5,502 nucleotides of DNA from SHZT01 sp945889655 (GTDB taxonomy: Bacteria; Gemmatimonadota; Gemmatimonadetes; Gemmatimonadales; GWC2-71-9), in assembly GCA_945889655.1 (NCBI GenBank), contig CAMDCH010000185.1:1-5502 (forward strand), given 5' to 3'. The notes beneath the pieces were generated by a model. That model ran no database searches. It saw nothing but the letters and a program-made list of their open reading frames with translations, and had not been told where the DNA came from. Below, in pieces: positions 1-4,840 of this stretch (the stretch's first letter is position 1; each line of letters opens with the position of its first letter). The position numbers and the translations under genes are program-made.

Positions 1-85
1 GCGGACGATGCACTTTCTGATTCAGATAGGCTGACGTCCGGCCGTGGCTGATCAGCCCGGCCTTCCATACGACGCCTTCACCATC

Positions 86-90
86 GGTGA
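86..90 (+). promoter_or_regulatory. Ribosome binding site for the M42 peptidase gene
   Basis: GGTGA lies 8 nt before the ATG at 99 and matches the anti-Shine-Dalgarno complement. It favours ATG 99 over the in-frame GTG at 87, which overlaps this site and has no purine-rich stretch upstream of it. The ATG start also places the family's N-terminal leucine-rich helix and APGPSGFE segment at the usual distance from the N-terminus. Confidence 0.55.
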
Positions 91-98
91 ACTCACGC

Positions 99-1166
99 AT
101 GAAACCCGCTTCGCTCGCTTTCCTGAAACGCCTGCTGGATGCCCCGGGCCCTTCCGGGTTCGAGACCATTCCCGCCCGGGTGTGGCGGCAGGAAGCCGAG
201 ACGTTTGCCGACAAGGTGTGGCCCGACGTCACGGGCAACTCGGTCGCCGCGATCAACCCCGACGCCACGCCGCGCGTCATGTTCGCGGGCCACATCGACG
301 AGATCGGGCTGATGGTGGTGTACGTCGACGATGAAGGGTACCTGTATTTCTCCACCATCGGCGGGTGGGACGCGCAGGTGCTCGTGGGCCAGCGCGTCAT
401 CATCATGGCGAAGGGCGGACCGGTCGAAGGCGTGATCGGCAAGAAGGCCATTCACCTGATTCGGCCGGAAGATCGCGAGAAGGTTTCCAGGCCCACCGAC
501 CTCTGGATCGACATCGGCGCGAAGCACAAGGCGGATGCGCTCAAGCGGATCCGCGTGGGCGACCCCGCGGTGCTCGCGTCCACGGCGATCGAATTCCCCA
601 ACGGCCGCCTCGTCTCCCGCAGCATCGACAACCGCATCGGCGCCTTCGTGGTCCTCGAGGCGCTCCGGCTCTTGTCGAAGAAAAAACCGAAAATCGGCAC
701 CTTCGCCGTTGCTACCGCGCAGGAGGAGATCGCGTGGGCCGGTGGGGGCGCGCGGGTGAGCGCCGTGCATATCAACCCCATGGTCGCGCTCGTGGTGGAC
801 GTCACCCACGCGACGGACCACCCGGGAGTGAAAAAACAGGAGGTCGGCGACTTCAAGCTGGGCGGCGGACCCGTCCTGTCACGCGGCTCGGTGGTGAACC
901 CGGTCTTGTTCGAGGCCCTGGTCGAGACCGCGGAAGAGGAGCGGATCCCCTACTCGATCCAGGCCGCTCCCAAGGACACCGGTACCGACGCGGACGCCAT
1001 CTACACGGCTTCGCACGGCGTGGCGACGGCGCTGGTGTCGGTGCCGAACCGGTACATGCACAGCCCCAATGAGATGGTGGACCTGTCGGACCTGGAACGG
1101 GCGGCGCAACTCCTGGCGGCCTTCACCCGTAAGATTTCCGGGAAGAGCGACTTCACACCACGGTAG
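99..1166 (+). CDS. M42 family metallopeptidase (glutamyl aminopeptidase / TET-like)
   Basis: Predicted cytosolic di-metal aminopeptidase of 355 residues, a normal M42 length. M42 enzymes remove N-terminal residues from short peptides and commonly assemble into tetrahedral dodecamers. Seen here, numbered from ATG 99: an N-terminal helix then APGPSGFE (about 15-22); AGHIDEIG with metal ligand His65 and Asp67; the family segment TIGGWDAQVLVGQRV (about 86-100); SIDNR with bridging Asp177; AQEE with predicted catalytic base Glu209 and ligand Glu210; VVDVTHATD with Asp234; GTDADAI near 295; and YMHSPNE with ligand His321. All expected catalytic and metal residues are therefore present. After the catalytic EE pair the sequence reads IAWAGGG, where most members have VGLRGA-like residues, so substrate preference may differ. 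No signal peptide is seen. A palindrome and a new promoter follow, so the gene is probably transcribed separately from the downstream pair. The family call is firm. Peptide specificity (Glu/Asp, Leu or Lys) cannot be read from sequence, and members are annotated under several names, so no symbol is given. Confidence 0.95.
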   Translation: MKPASLAFLKRLLDAPGPSGFETIPARVWRQEAETFADKVWPDVTGNSVAAINPDATPRVMFAGHIDEIGLMVVYVDDEGYLYFSTIGGWDAQVLVGQRVIIMAKGGPVEGVIGKKAIHLIRPEDREKVSRPTDLWIDIGAKHKADALKRIRVGDPAVLASTAIEFPNGRLVSRSIDNRIGAFVVLEALRLLSKKKPKIGTFAVATAQEEIAWAGGGARVSAVHINPMVALVVDVTHATDHPGVKKQEVGDFKLGGGPVLSRGSVVNPVLFEALVETAEEERIPYSIQAAPKDTGTDADAIYTASHGVATALVSVPNRYMHSPNEMVDLSDLERAAQLLAAFTRKISGKSDFTPR

Positions 1167-1171
1167 GGACA

Positions 1172-1210
1172 CCTCTCCCCCTCTCCTCTGGAGAGGGGGT
1201 CGGGGAGAGG
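1172..1210. repeat. GC-rich palindromic (REP-like) hairpin element, possible terminator
   Basis: The core is a perfect 10-bp stem (1177-1186 pairing with 1190-1199) around a 3-nt TCT loop. An outer pair also exists: CCTCTCCCC (1172-1180) is the exact reverse complement of GGGGAGAGG (1202-1210), so two nested foldings compete. It begins 5 bp after the M42 stop codon. The CCTCTCCCC...GGGGAGAGG style resembles dispersed REP-like palindromes of many GC-rich genomes. No T-tract follows, so it is not a classical intrinsic terminator, but it could stabilise the 3' end or assist termination. Whether it is repeated elsewhere in the genome cannot be seen from one copy. Confidence 0.6.
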
Positions 1211-1214
1211 CGGG

Positions 1215-1244
1215 TTGGAACAATGGAACCCGGGTCGCTAGTAT
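1215..1244 (+). promoter_or_regulatory. Putative sigma70-type promoter for the outer-membrane protein operon
   Basis: TTGGAA (1215-1220) and TAGTAT (1239-1244) are separated by 18 bp and resemble -35 and -10 hexamers. An overlapping TATAAG (1242-1247) is a better -10 match but sits 21 bp from that -35. This AT-richer patch stands out in GC-rich DNA, follows the palindrome and precedes the ATG at 1277 by about 30 bp. That would give a short leader containing the GAGGT ribosome site at 1268-1272. The call rests on motif matching only. Confidence 0.4.
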
Positions 1245-1276
1245 AAGAGTCGCCAGCCGTTGCCGTAGAGGTCACC

Positions 1277-2026
1277 ATGAACAGCTTCACCCGCATCACC
1301 GCCGCCACCGCTGCGTCGCTCGCAGCCCTGGCCGGACCGGTAGACGCCCAGTATCGCACCGGCGACGGCTTCATGTTCGGCGCTCCCCGGGGCAGCCTGA
1401 GCGTCTTTGGGGGCTTCGCGCTCGCCACCGCCGGCAGCGACCTCTTCTCGTTCACCACCAACCAGCTCACCGTGAACAAACTGGACTTCAGCGGCGGGTC
1501 CGCCGGGGGGGACGTTGCCTGGCGGGTTTCGCCGCGTTTTGACGTCTTCGCGGGCGCGTCGTGGTCGGGCCGGATTGCACAATCCGAGTTCCGGGACTGG
1601 GTAGACCAGAACGACAACGCCATCCGTCAGACCACCCGGTTCACGCGCGTTCCCATCACGGCCGGCTTCAAAGCGTACCTGCTGCCGAGGGGACGCGCGG
1701 TCGGCCGGTACGCCTGGATCCCGTCGCGGTTCACCGCGTACGTCGGCGCCGCGGGCGGGGTCGTGTGGTACGAGTTCCACCAGAACGGCGACTTCGTGGA
1801 TTTCGAGACGCTGGCCGTGTTCACGGACGAGTTCCAGTCGCGCGGCGTCGGGCCGGCGGCCCAGGGACTCGCCGGCATGGAAGTCTCGGTGACGTCGCGA
1901 TTCTCGCTGATGCTCGAGGGACGCTACACCCTGGCGCAGGCAAAGCTGGGCCGGGACTTTACTGGTTTCGATCCGATCGATCTTTCCGGCGGGCAGGCCA
2001 CCGCCGGCATGTCGGCCCGGTTCTAG
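1277..2026 (+). CDS. Predicted outer-membrane beta-barrel protein with signal peptide
   Basis: A 249-residue exported protein. Residues 1-24 form a Sec signal peptide: a short basic start, a hydrophobic Ala/Leu stretch, then VDA before Gln25 as the likely cleavage site. The mature part shows repeated short amphipathic segments with alternating polar and hydrophobic or aromatic residues, separated by Gly/Asp/Asn-rich turns (for example around 39-51, 86-99, 122-136, 151-168, 199-216). The chain ends ...GMSARF with a C-terminal Phe, the typical beta-signal of outer-membrane proteins recognised by the BAM machinery. Length and layout suit a small 8- to 10-strand barrel of the OmpA/OmpW-like or 'outer membrane beta-barrel domain' type. 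Its ligand or function is unknown. The ATG at 1277 is supported by GAGGT at 1268-1272 and by the signal peptide starting at residue 1. The next gene begins 10 bp after the stop, so the two are probably co-transcribed from the promoter at about 1215-1244. It could alternatively be a soluble periplasmic beta protein, but the terminal Phe argues for the outer membrane. Confidence 0.75.
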   Translation: MNSFTRITAATAASLAALAGPVDAQYRTGDGFMFGAPRGSLSVFGGFALATAGSDLFSFTTNQLTVNKLDFSGGSAGGDVAWRVSPRFDVFAGASWSGRIAQSEFRDWVDQNDNAIRQTTRFTRVPITAGFKAYLLPRGRAVGRYAWIPSRFTAYVGAAGGVVWYEFHQNGDFVDFETLAVFTDEFQSRGVGPAAQGLAGMEVSVTSRFSLMLEGRYTLAQAKLGRDFTGFDPIDLSGGQATAGMSARF

Positions 2027-2036
2027 GGAGAACACC

Positions 2037-3227
2037 ATGACGCGCTCGACTTCGCTGCTCCTTGCCGGCCTGGTTCTCGGGCTTGCCGCCGCCGGCTCCG
2101 CCAACGCCCAGGCATCCGACACGCGGTGGCAGGCGTGGGTCGGCTGCTGGCAGCCGGTAGCCACCGACTCCGCCGGGATGGAAGTAGAAGCCTCCGGCGA
2201 CCTCGTCTGCGTGGTCCCGCACGGCGATGTCTCGGTGGAGATCGCCACGGTCTCGGGTGGGGAGATCGTCTCGCGGGACACGGTGAACGCCAACGGCCAG
2301 GAGATGCGCGGCCCGCGCGGGACCTGCGTGGGAATGCAGGTGGCCGAGTGGTCCGCCAACGCCACCCGCGTCTATCTCCGGTCGGAGTCGATCTGCCCGG
2401 GCGGCATCCGGCGGCTCGCCAACGGGCTCATCTCCATTACACCGGACGGTGAGTGGCTCGACATCCGCGGGCTCAACTCGGGCGAAGCCCACGGGGTGCG
2501 GGTCCAGCGGTATCGCGCGGCGAACCCTGACGCAGATGGCCCGCTCCCGGCTGAGATCACGGAGCTGCTGGCGACGCGGCCGGACCGGTCCGCGCGGATC
2601 GGCGCGGCCCAGTCCATTTCTGCCGAGGATATCATCGAGGCGACGGGGAAGATCGAGCCGGATGTCGTCCAGGCATGGCTGGTGGAAACCAACCAGGGAT
2701 TCTTCCTTAATGGCCGCGATCTCATCCGGATGGCCGATGCCGGAGTGCCCGCGAGCATTACGGACGTCATGGTGGCGCTCTCGTACAGCGAGTACTTCGC
2801 CGTCGATCGCGGAAAGACGTACCACCCACGCCCACTGAGCGAGGATTCCCTCCAGGCGGTGCCGCGCGGCATCCCGGTCTATTCCATCTGGGATCCGTTC
2901 GGGCCGGGCTACTATCCGGGCTACGGCATTGGCTACGGCAGGTACGGTGATGGCTACAACGGCGGTGGCTGGTATCCGGGAGACGTCGTCATCGTTTCCG
3001 GGGGCCGCGGTCGGCGATCGGATGATGACGGCGGGACGGTGGTAAGCGGCAAGGGATACAAGCGTCGCGAGCCGGAGAAGAGCTCCACTTCTACGTCGTC
3101 CTCGGAGCGGCCGCGGGAAACCGGCTCGACGAGCAGCTCGACCTCGAGCTCGTCATCTCCGGCGCCCGCGTCGACCGAATCATCCGGTTCCAGCTCCGGA
3201 CGGACCGCGAAGCCCCGAGACCCGTAG
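2037..3227 (+). CDS. Secreted modular protein of unknown function (four Cys, Gly/Tyr linker, Ser-rich tail)
   Basis: A 396-residue protein that I cannot assign to a named family. Residues 1-24 are a clear signal peptide (hydrophobic Leu/Ala core, SANA before Gln25). Residues about 30-160 look beta-rich, open with WQAWVGCWQPV and hold the protein's only cysteines (C37, C58, C97, C120), which could form two disulfides in the periplasm. A GCW opening recalls lipocalin-like barrels, but this is a weak resemblance. Residues about 171-257 are predicted helical and end in DVMVALSYSEYFAVD. Residues about 287-315 are rich in Gly, Tyr and Pro (GYGIGYGRYGDGY). At DNA level this part has a 10-bp direct repeat, GGCTACGGCA, at 2919 and 2931. 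Residues about 349-389 are a Ser/Thr-rich, probably disordered tail. No lipobox, membrane anchor or catalytic motif is apparent. AGGGAG at 2025-2030 lies 6 nt before the ATG and overlaps the preceding stop region. The 10-bp gap to the barrel gene suggests a shared transcript and perhaps a shared envelope role. The last 48 bp overlap the convergent ATPase gene. Confidence 0.8.
   Translation: MTRSTSLLLAGLVLGLAAAGSANAQASDTRWQAWVGCWQPVATDSAGMEVEASGDLVCVVPHGDVSVEIATVSGGEIVSRDTVNANGQEMRGPRGTCVGMQVAEWSANATRVYLRSESICPGGIRRLANGLISITPDGEWLDIRGLNSGEAHGVRVQRYRAANPDADGPLPAEITELLATRPDRSARIGAAQSISAEDIIEATGKIEPDVVQAWLVETNQGFFLNGRDLIRMADAGVPASITDVMVALSYSEYFAVDRGKTYHPRPLSEDSLQAVPRGIPVYSIWDPFGPGYYPGYGIGYGRYGDGYNGGGWYPGDVVIVSGGRGRRSDDDGGTVVSGKGYKRREPEKSSTSTSSSERPRETGSTSSSTSSSSSPAPASTESSGSSSGRTAKPRDP
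3180..3227. other. Convergent tail-to-tail coding overlap (48 bp)
   Basis: The + strand secreted-protein gene stops with TAG at 3225-3227. The - strand ATPase 2 gene stops with TGA at 3182-3180, so 48 bp encode the C-termini of both. The segment encodes the end of the Ser-rich tail (ESSGSSSG...) on one strand and a Gly/Ser-rich ATPase C-terminus (RVSGLRGPSGAGTG) on the other. Both tails lie beyond recognisable domains. No U-tract terminator hairpin separates the two transcription units, so their transcripts may be complementary at the 3' ends. Confidence 0.85.
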
Positions 3228-4022
3228 CCGCAGCGATTCCGTGACGTCCTTGCGGCGGATCGGCAAGCCGTCGAGCTGAAGCGCCAGCGACACGGCGGCC
3301 GCCGGTGGGATGGCGAGGCCAAGGCCGCGCGCCATGGCCTCGTTGGTGATCACCTCGCGCGCCGTAGTGTCCAGCCCGATGACCCCCTCCCTCAGTACGA
3401 CGACCCGTTCCATCGCTTCAGCAACGAAAGCGAGATCGTGCGTCACGGCCAGCACCGCGACGCCGCTCGCGGCGCGGTCCCGCACGATACGGGTGACGCG
3501 TTCCCATGAAACGCGGTCGAGTCCCTGCGTCGGTTCGTCCAGGACCAGCAGCCGCGGCTTCTGAGCGAGTGCCGCGGCGAGGGTCACAAGCTTTCGCTCG
3601 GCGGGCGGCAGGTCGTAGGGATGGGATTGCGCGTGCGCCTCGATCCCGAGGTCGAGCAGCGCGTGGAAGGCGAGGTCTCGGGCATCGATCTCGGAGCGGC
3701 CGAGCTGGCGCGGCCCGAACGAGACGTCTTCGATCACCGTACGGGCAAAGAGCTGCTGCTCCGGGTGCTGGAAGACGTACGCGGCGTCGCGGGCAATCTC
3801 TTCCGGTGACTGGTCCGTGTTCGGCACGCCGGCGACGATGATCTCGCCGGCATCGGGATGGAGCAGCCCCACGATCAGGCGCGTGAGCGTGGTCTTGCCG
3901 GCACCGTTCGGCCCAACGAGCGCCACGGTCTCGCCGCCGCTCACGCGGAGCGAAACGCCCTGCAACACCGGCGGGCCACCATAGGAATAGCGAACGCCAC
4001 TCATCTCGACGACGGCCGTCAC
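3180..4022 (-). CDS. ecfA: ECF transporter ATPase 2: intact Walker A/Q/B/H, degenerate signature
   Basis: A 280-residue cytoplasmic ABC ATPase of an energy-coupling-factor importer; these work in pairs on EcfT to drive vitamin or metal-ion uptake. Motifs numbered from GTG 4022: A-loop Tyr in YSYGG (about 12-16); Walker A GPNGAGKTT (37-45, Lys43); Q-loop VFQHPEQQLF with Gln85, the PExQLF form typical of ECF/CbiO ATPases; Walker B LLVLDEP with Asp162-Glu163; D-loop GLD (167-169); switch VTHD with His195. The C-terminal segment (about 238-265, LGLAIPP...LDGLPIRRKDVTESL) is the usual ECF ATPase tail. The ABC signature is abnormal: LPPAE (138-142) replaces LSGGQ/E, losing both glycines and the serine. 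The GTG start is chosen because it forms a GTGA overlap with the stop of ATPase 1 and has GAAGG 8 nt upstream; a longer in-frame start at 4064 would add 14 unconserved residues. The 3' end overlaps the convergent gene. The symbol is provisional, because which partner counts as EcfA or EcfA' cannot be settled here. Substrate is unknown. Confidence 0.92.
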   Translation of the reverse strand: MTAVVEMSGVRYSYGGPPVLQGVSLRVSGGETVALVGPNGAGKTTLTRLIVGLLHPDAGEIIVAGVPNTDQSPEEIARDAAYVFQHPEQQLFARTVIEDVSFGPRQLGRSEIDARDLAFHALLDLGIEAHAQSHPYDLPPAERKLVTLAAALAQKPRLLVLDEPTQGLDRVSWERVTRIVRDRAASGVAVLAVTHDLAFVAEAMERVVVLREGVIGLDTTAREVITNEAMARGLGLAIPPAAAVSLALQLDGLPIRRKDVTESLRLRVSGLRGPSGAGTG

Positions 4023-4840
4023 GCGCCCAGCCTTCGCACGAGACGCTCGGTGGTCACCGCCCACGGTCCCGCACCGACGCCCGCATCGCGCGCAATTTCT
4101 GCCACGGTGGGCGCGCAGCGGGCGGCCAGCGCCGCCTCGCCCCCGAGCACTGCATCGGGATCACCGTCTGCCGCTACCGCGCCCGGGTGAAGCAGGACGA
4201 CGCGATCACCGCGCCCGGCGAGGCGGTCCACGTCCGTAGACGCAATGACCAGGGTGGCATCGCGTGCCAGCTCCGGCAGGAGCCGGTAGAGCTGGTCAGC
4301 GGCCGCGGGATCCAGCTGCACGGCGGGTTCGTCAAGCAGGTAAACCTCCGGCTGGAGCGCGATCACCGCTGCGAACATCACGCGTTGCAGCTCGCCGCCG
4401 GACAGCGTTCCCGGTTCACGGTCGCGCAGCGCGGTCACGCCCGCTCGCTCCATTGCGTCGTCCACCGACCGCCGGATACGTGCGCGATCCCATCCAAGGT
4501 TGGCCGGCGCGAACGCGACTTCTTCCGCGACGGTTGGCGCCATGCCGGAAAGCTGGGTCCAGGGGGTCGGCAGCAGGAGCCCGATCCGCCCCGACAGCTG
4601 GGGCCGAGCCTGTGGGTCGGCGGGATCGAGGCCCAGCGTGGACACCGTACCGATGCGCCGGCCGGCGGTCACGTGGGGGGCGAGTCCCGCGGCGGCGAGC
4701 AGCAGCGTACTGCATCCCGCGCCGAGCGCGCCGGTCACGAGGTGCACCCGGCCGGGGGTGAACTCGGCGGAGACGCGGTCGAGCGCAAAGTCCGTCGAGC
4801 CGGGATAGGAGAACGAGACGTTCCCGAGTCGGACGGTCAC
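4019..4840 (-). CDS. ecfA: ECF transporter ATPase 1: intact signature and Walker B, degenerate Walker A/Q/H
   Basis: A 273-residue ABC ATPase, partner of ATPase 2 in the same ECF module. Numbered from GTG 4840: A-loop region FSYPG (10-14); Walker A region GALGAGCST (37-45) with Cys43 (codon TGC at 4714-4712) where the phosphate-binding Lys should be; Q-loop region LLLPTPWTQL, where the PxxQL end aligns with the ECF pattern but the Gln is Pro91; TVAEEVAFAP (103-112), a typical ECF helical-subdomain motif; an intact LSGGELQRV signature (146-154); Walker B YLLDEP with Asp170-Glu171; D-loop QLDP (175-178); and ASTD with Thr202 where the switch His is expected. Its own nucleotide site therefore lacks three key residues, while the signature it offers to its partner is canonical. 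The frame is open throughout with normal flanks, so this looks like a functional asymmetric subunit and not a decaying gene. GTG 4840 overlaps the EcfT stop as GTGA, with a weak GGGTGG (4850-4845) upstream. The gene symbol is provisional. Confidence 0.9.
   Translation of the reverse strand: MTVRLGNVSFSYPGSTDFALDRVSAEFTPGRVHLVTGALGAGCSTLLLAAAGLAPHVTAGRRIGTVSTLGLDPADPQARPQLSGRIGLLLPTPWTQLSGMAPTVAEEVAFAPANLGWDRARIRRSVDDAMERAGVTALRDREPGTLSGGELQRVMFAAVIALQPEVYLLDEPAVQLDPAAADQLYRLLPELARDATLVIASTDVDRLAGRGDRVVLLHPGAVAADGDPDAVLGGEAALAARCAPTVAEIARDAGVGAGPWAVTTERLVRRLGA
4031..4035 (-). promoter_or_regulatory. Ribosome binding site inside ATPase 1, for ATPase 2
   Basis: GAAGG on the - strand, 8 nt before the GTG at 4022, lies within the last codons of ATPase 1. 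Together with the GTGA overlap at 4022-4019 it fixes the ATPase 2 start and suggests coupled or reinitiating translation. Confidence 0.5.

Noticed and set aside
1..85. Possible tail of an upstream + strand gene (open to TGA at 49-51, or TGA at 32-34 in another frame)
   Set aside because: Only 10 to 16 codons are visible in either frame, with nothing to choose between them. A divergent gene starting near the left edge is equally undecidable.
93..821. 242-codon open frame on the - strand opposite the M42 gene
   Set aside because: The M42 gene has every family motif in the + frame. This frame has none and is rich in Arg, His and Asp.
1238..2365. 375-codon open frame on the - strand
   Set aside because: It is antisense to the barrel gene and the start of the secreted-protein gene. 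It has no recognisable domain and an Arg/Pro/Gly/His-rich composition typical of antisense frames in GC-rich DNA. The + strand genes have signal peptides and ribosome sites.
1959..2825. 288-codon open frame on the - strand
   Set aside because: Antisense shadow of the secreted-protein gene, with shadow-like Arg/Asp/His composition and no motif.
2919..2940. Direct repeat GGCTACGGCA twice at 12-bp spacing, considered as a mobile or tandem repeat
   Set aside because: It encodes the GYGIGYG linker in frame. Only two exact copies exist, so it is treated as part of the protein.
3128..3154. 7-bp inverted repeat GACGAGC...GCTCGTC in the Ser-rich coding region
   Set aside because: It arises from alternating Ser/Thr codons, lies inside the gene and is not followed by a T-tract, so there is no support for a terminator.
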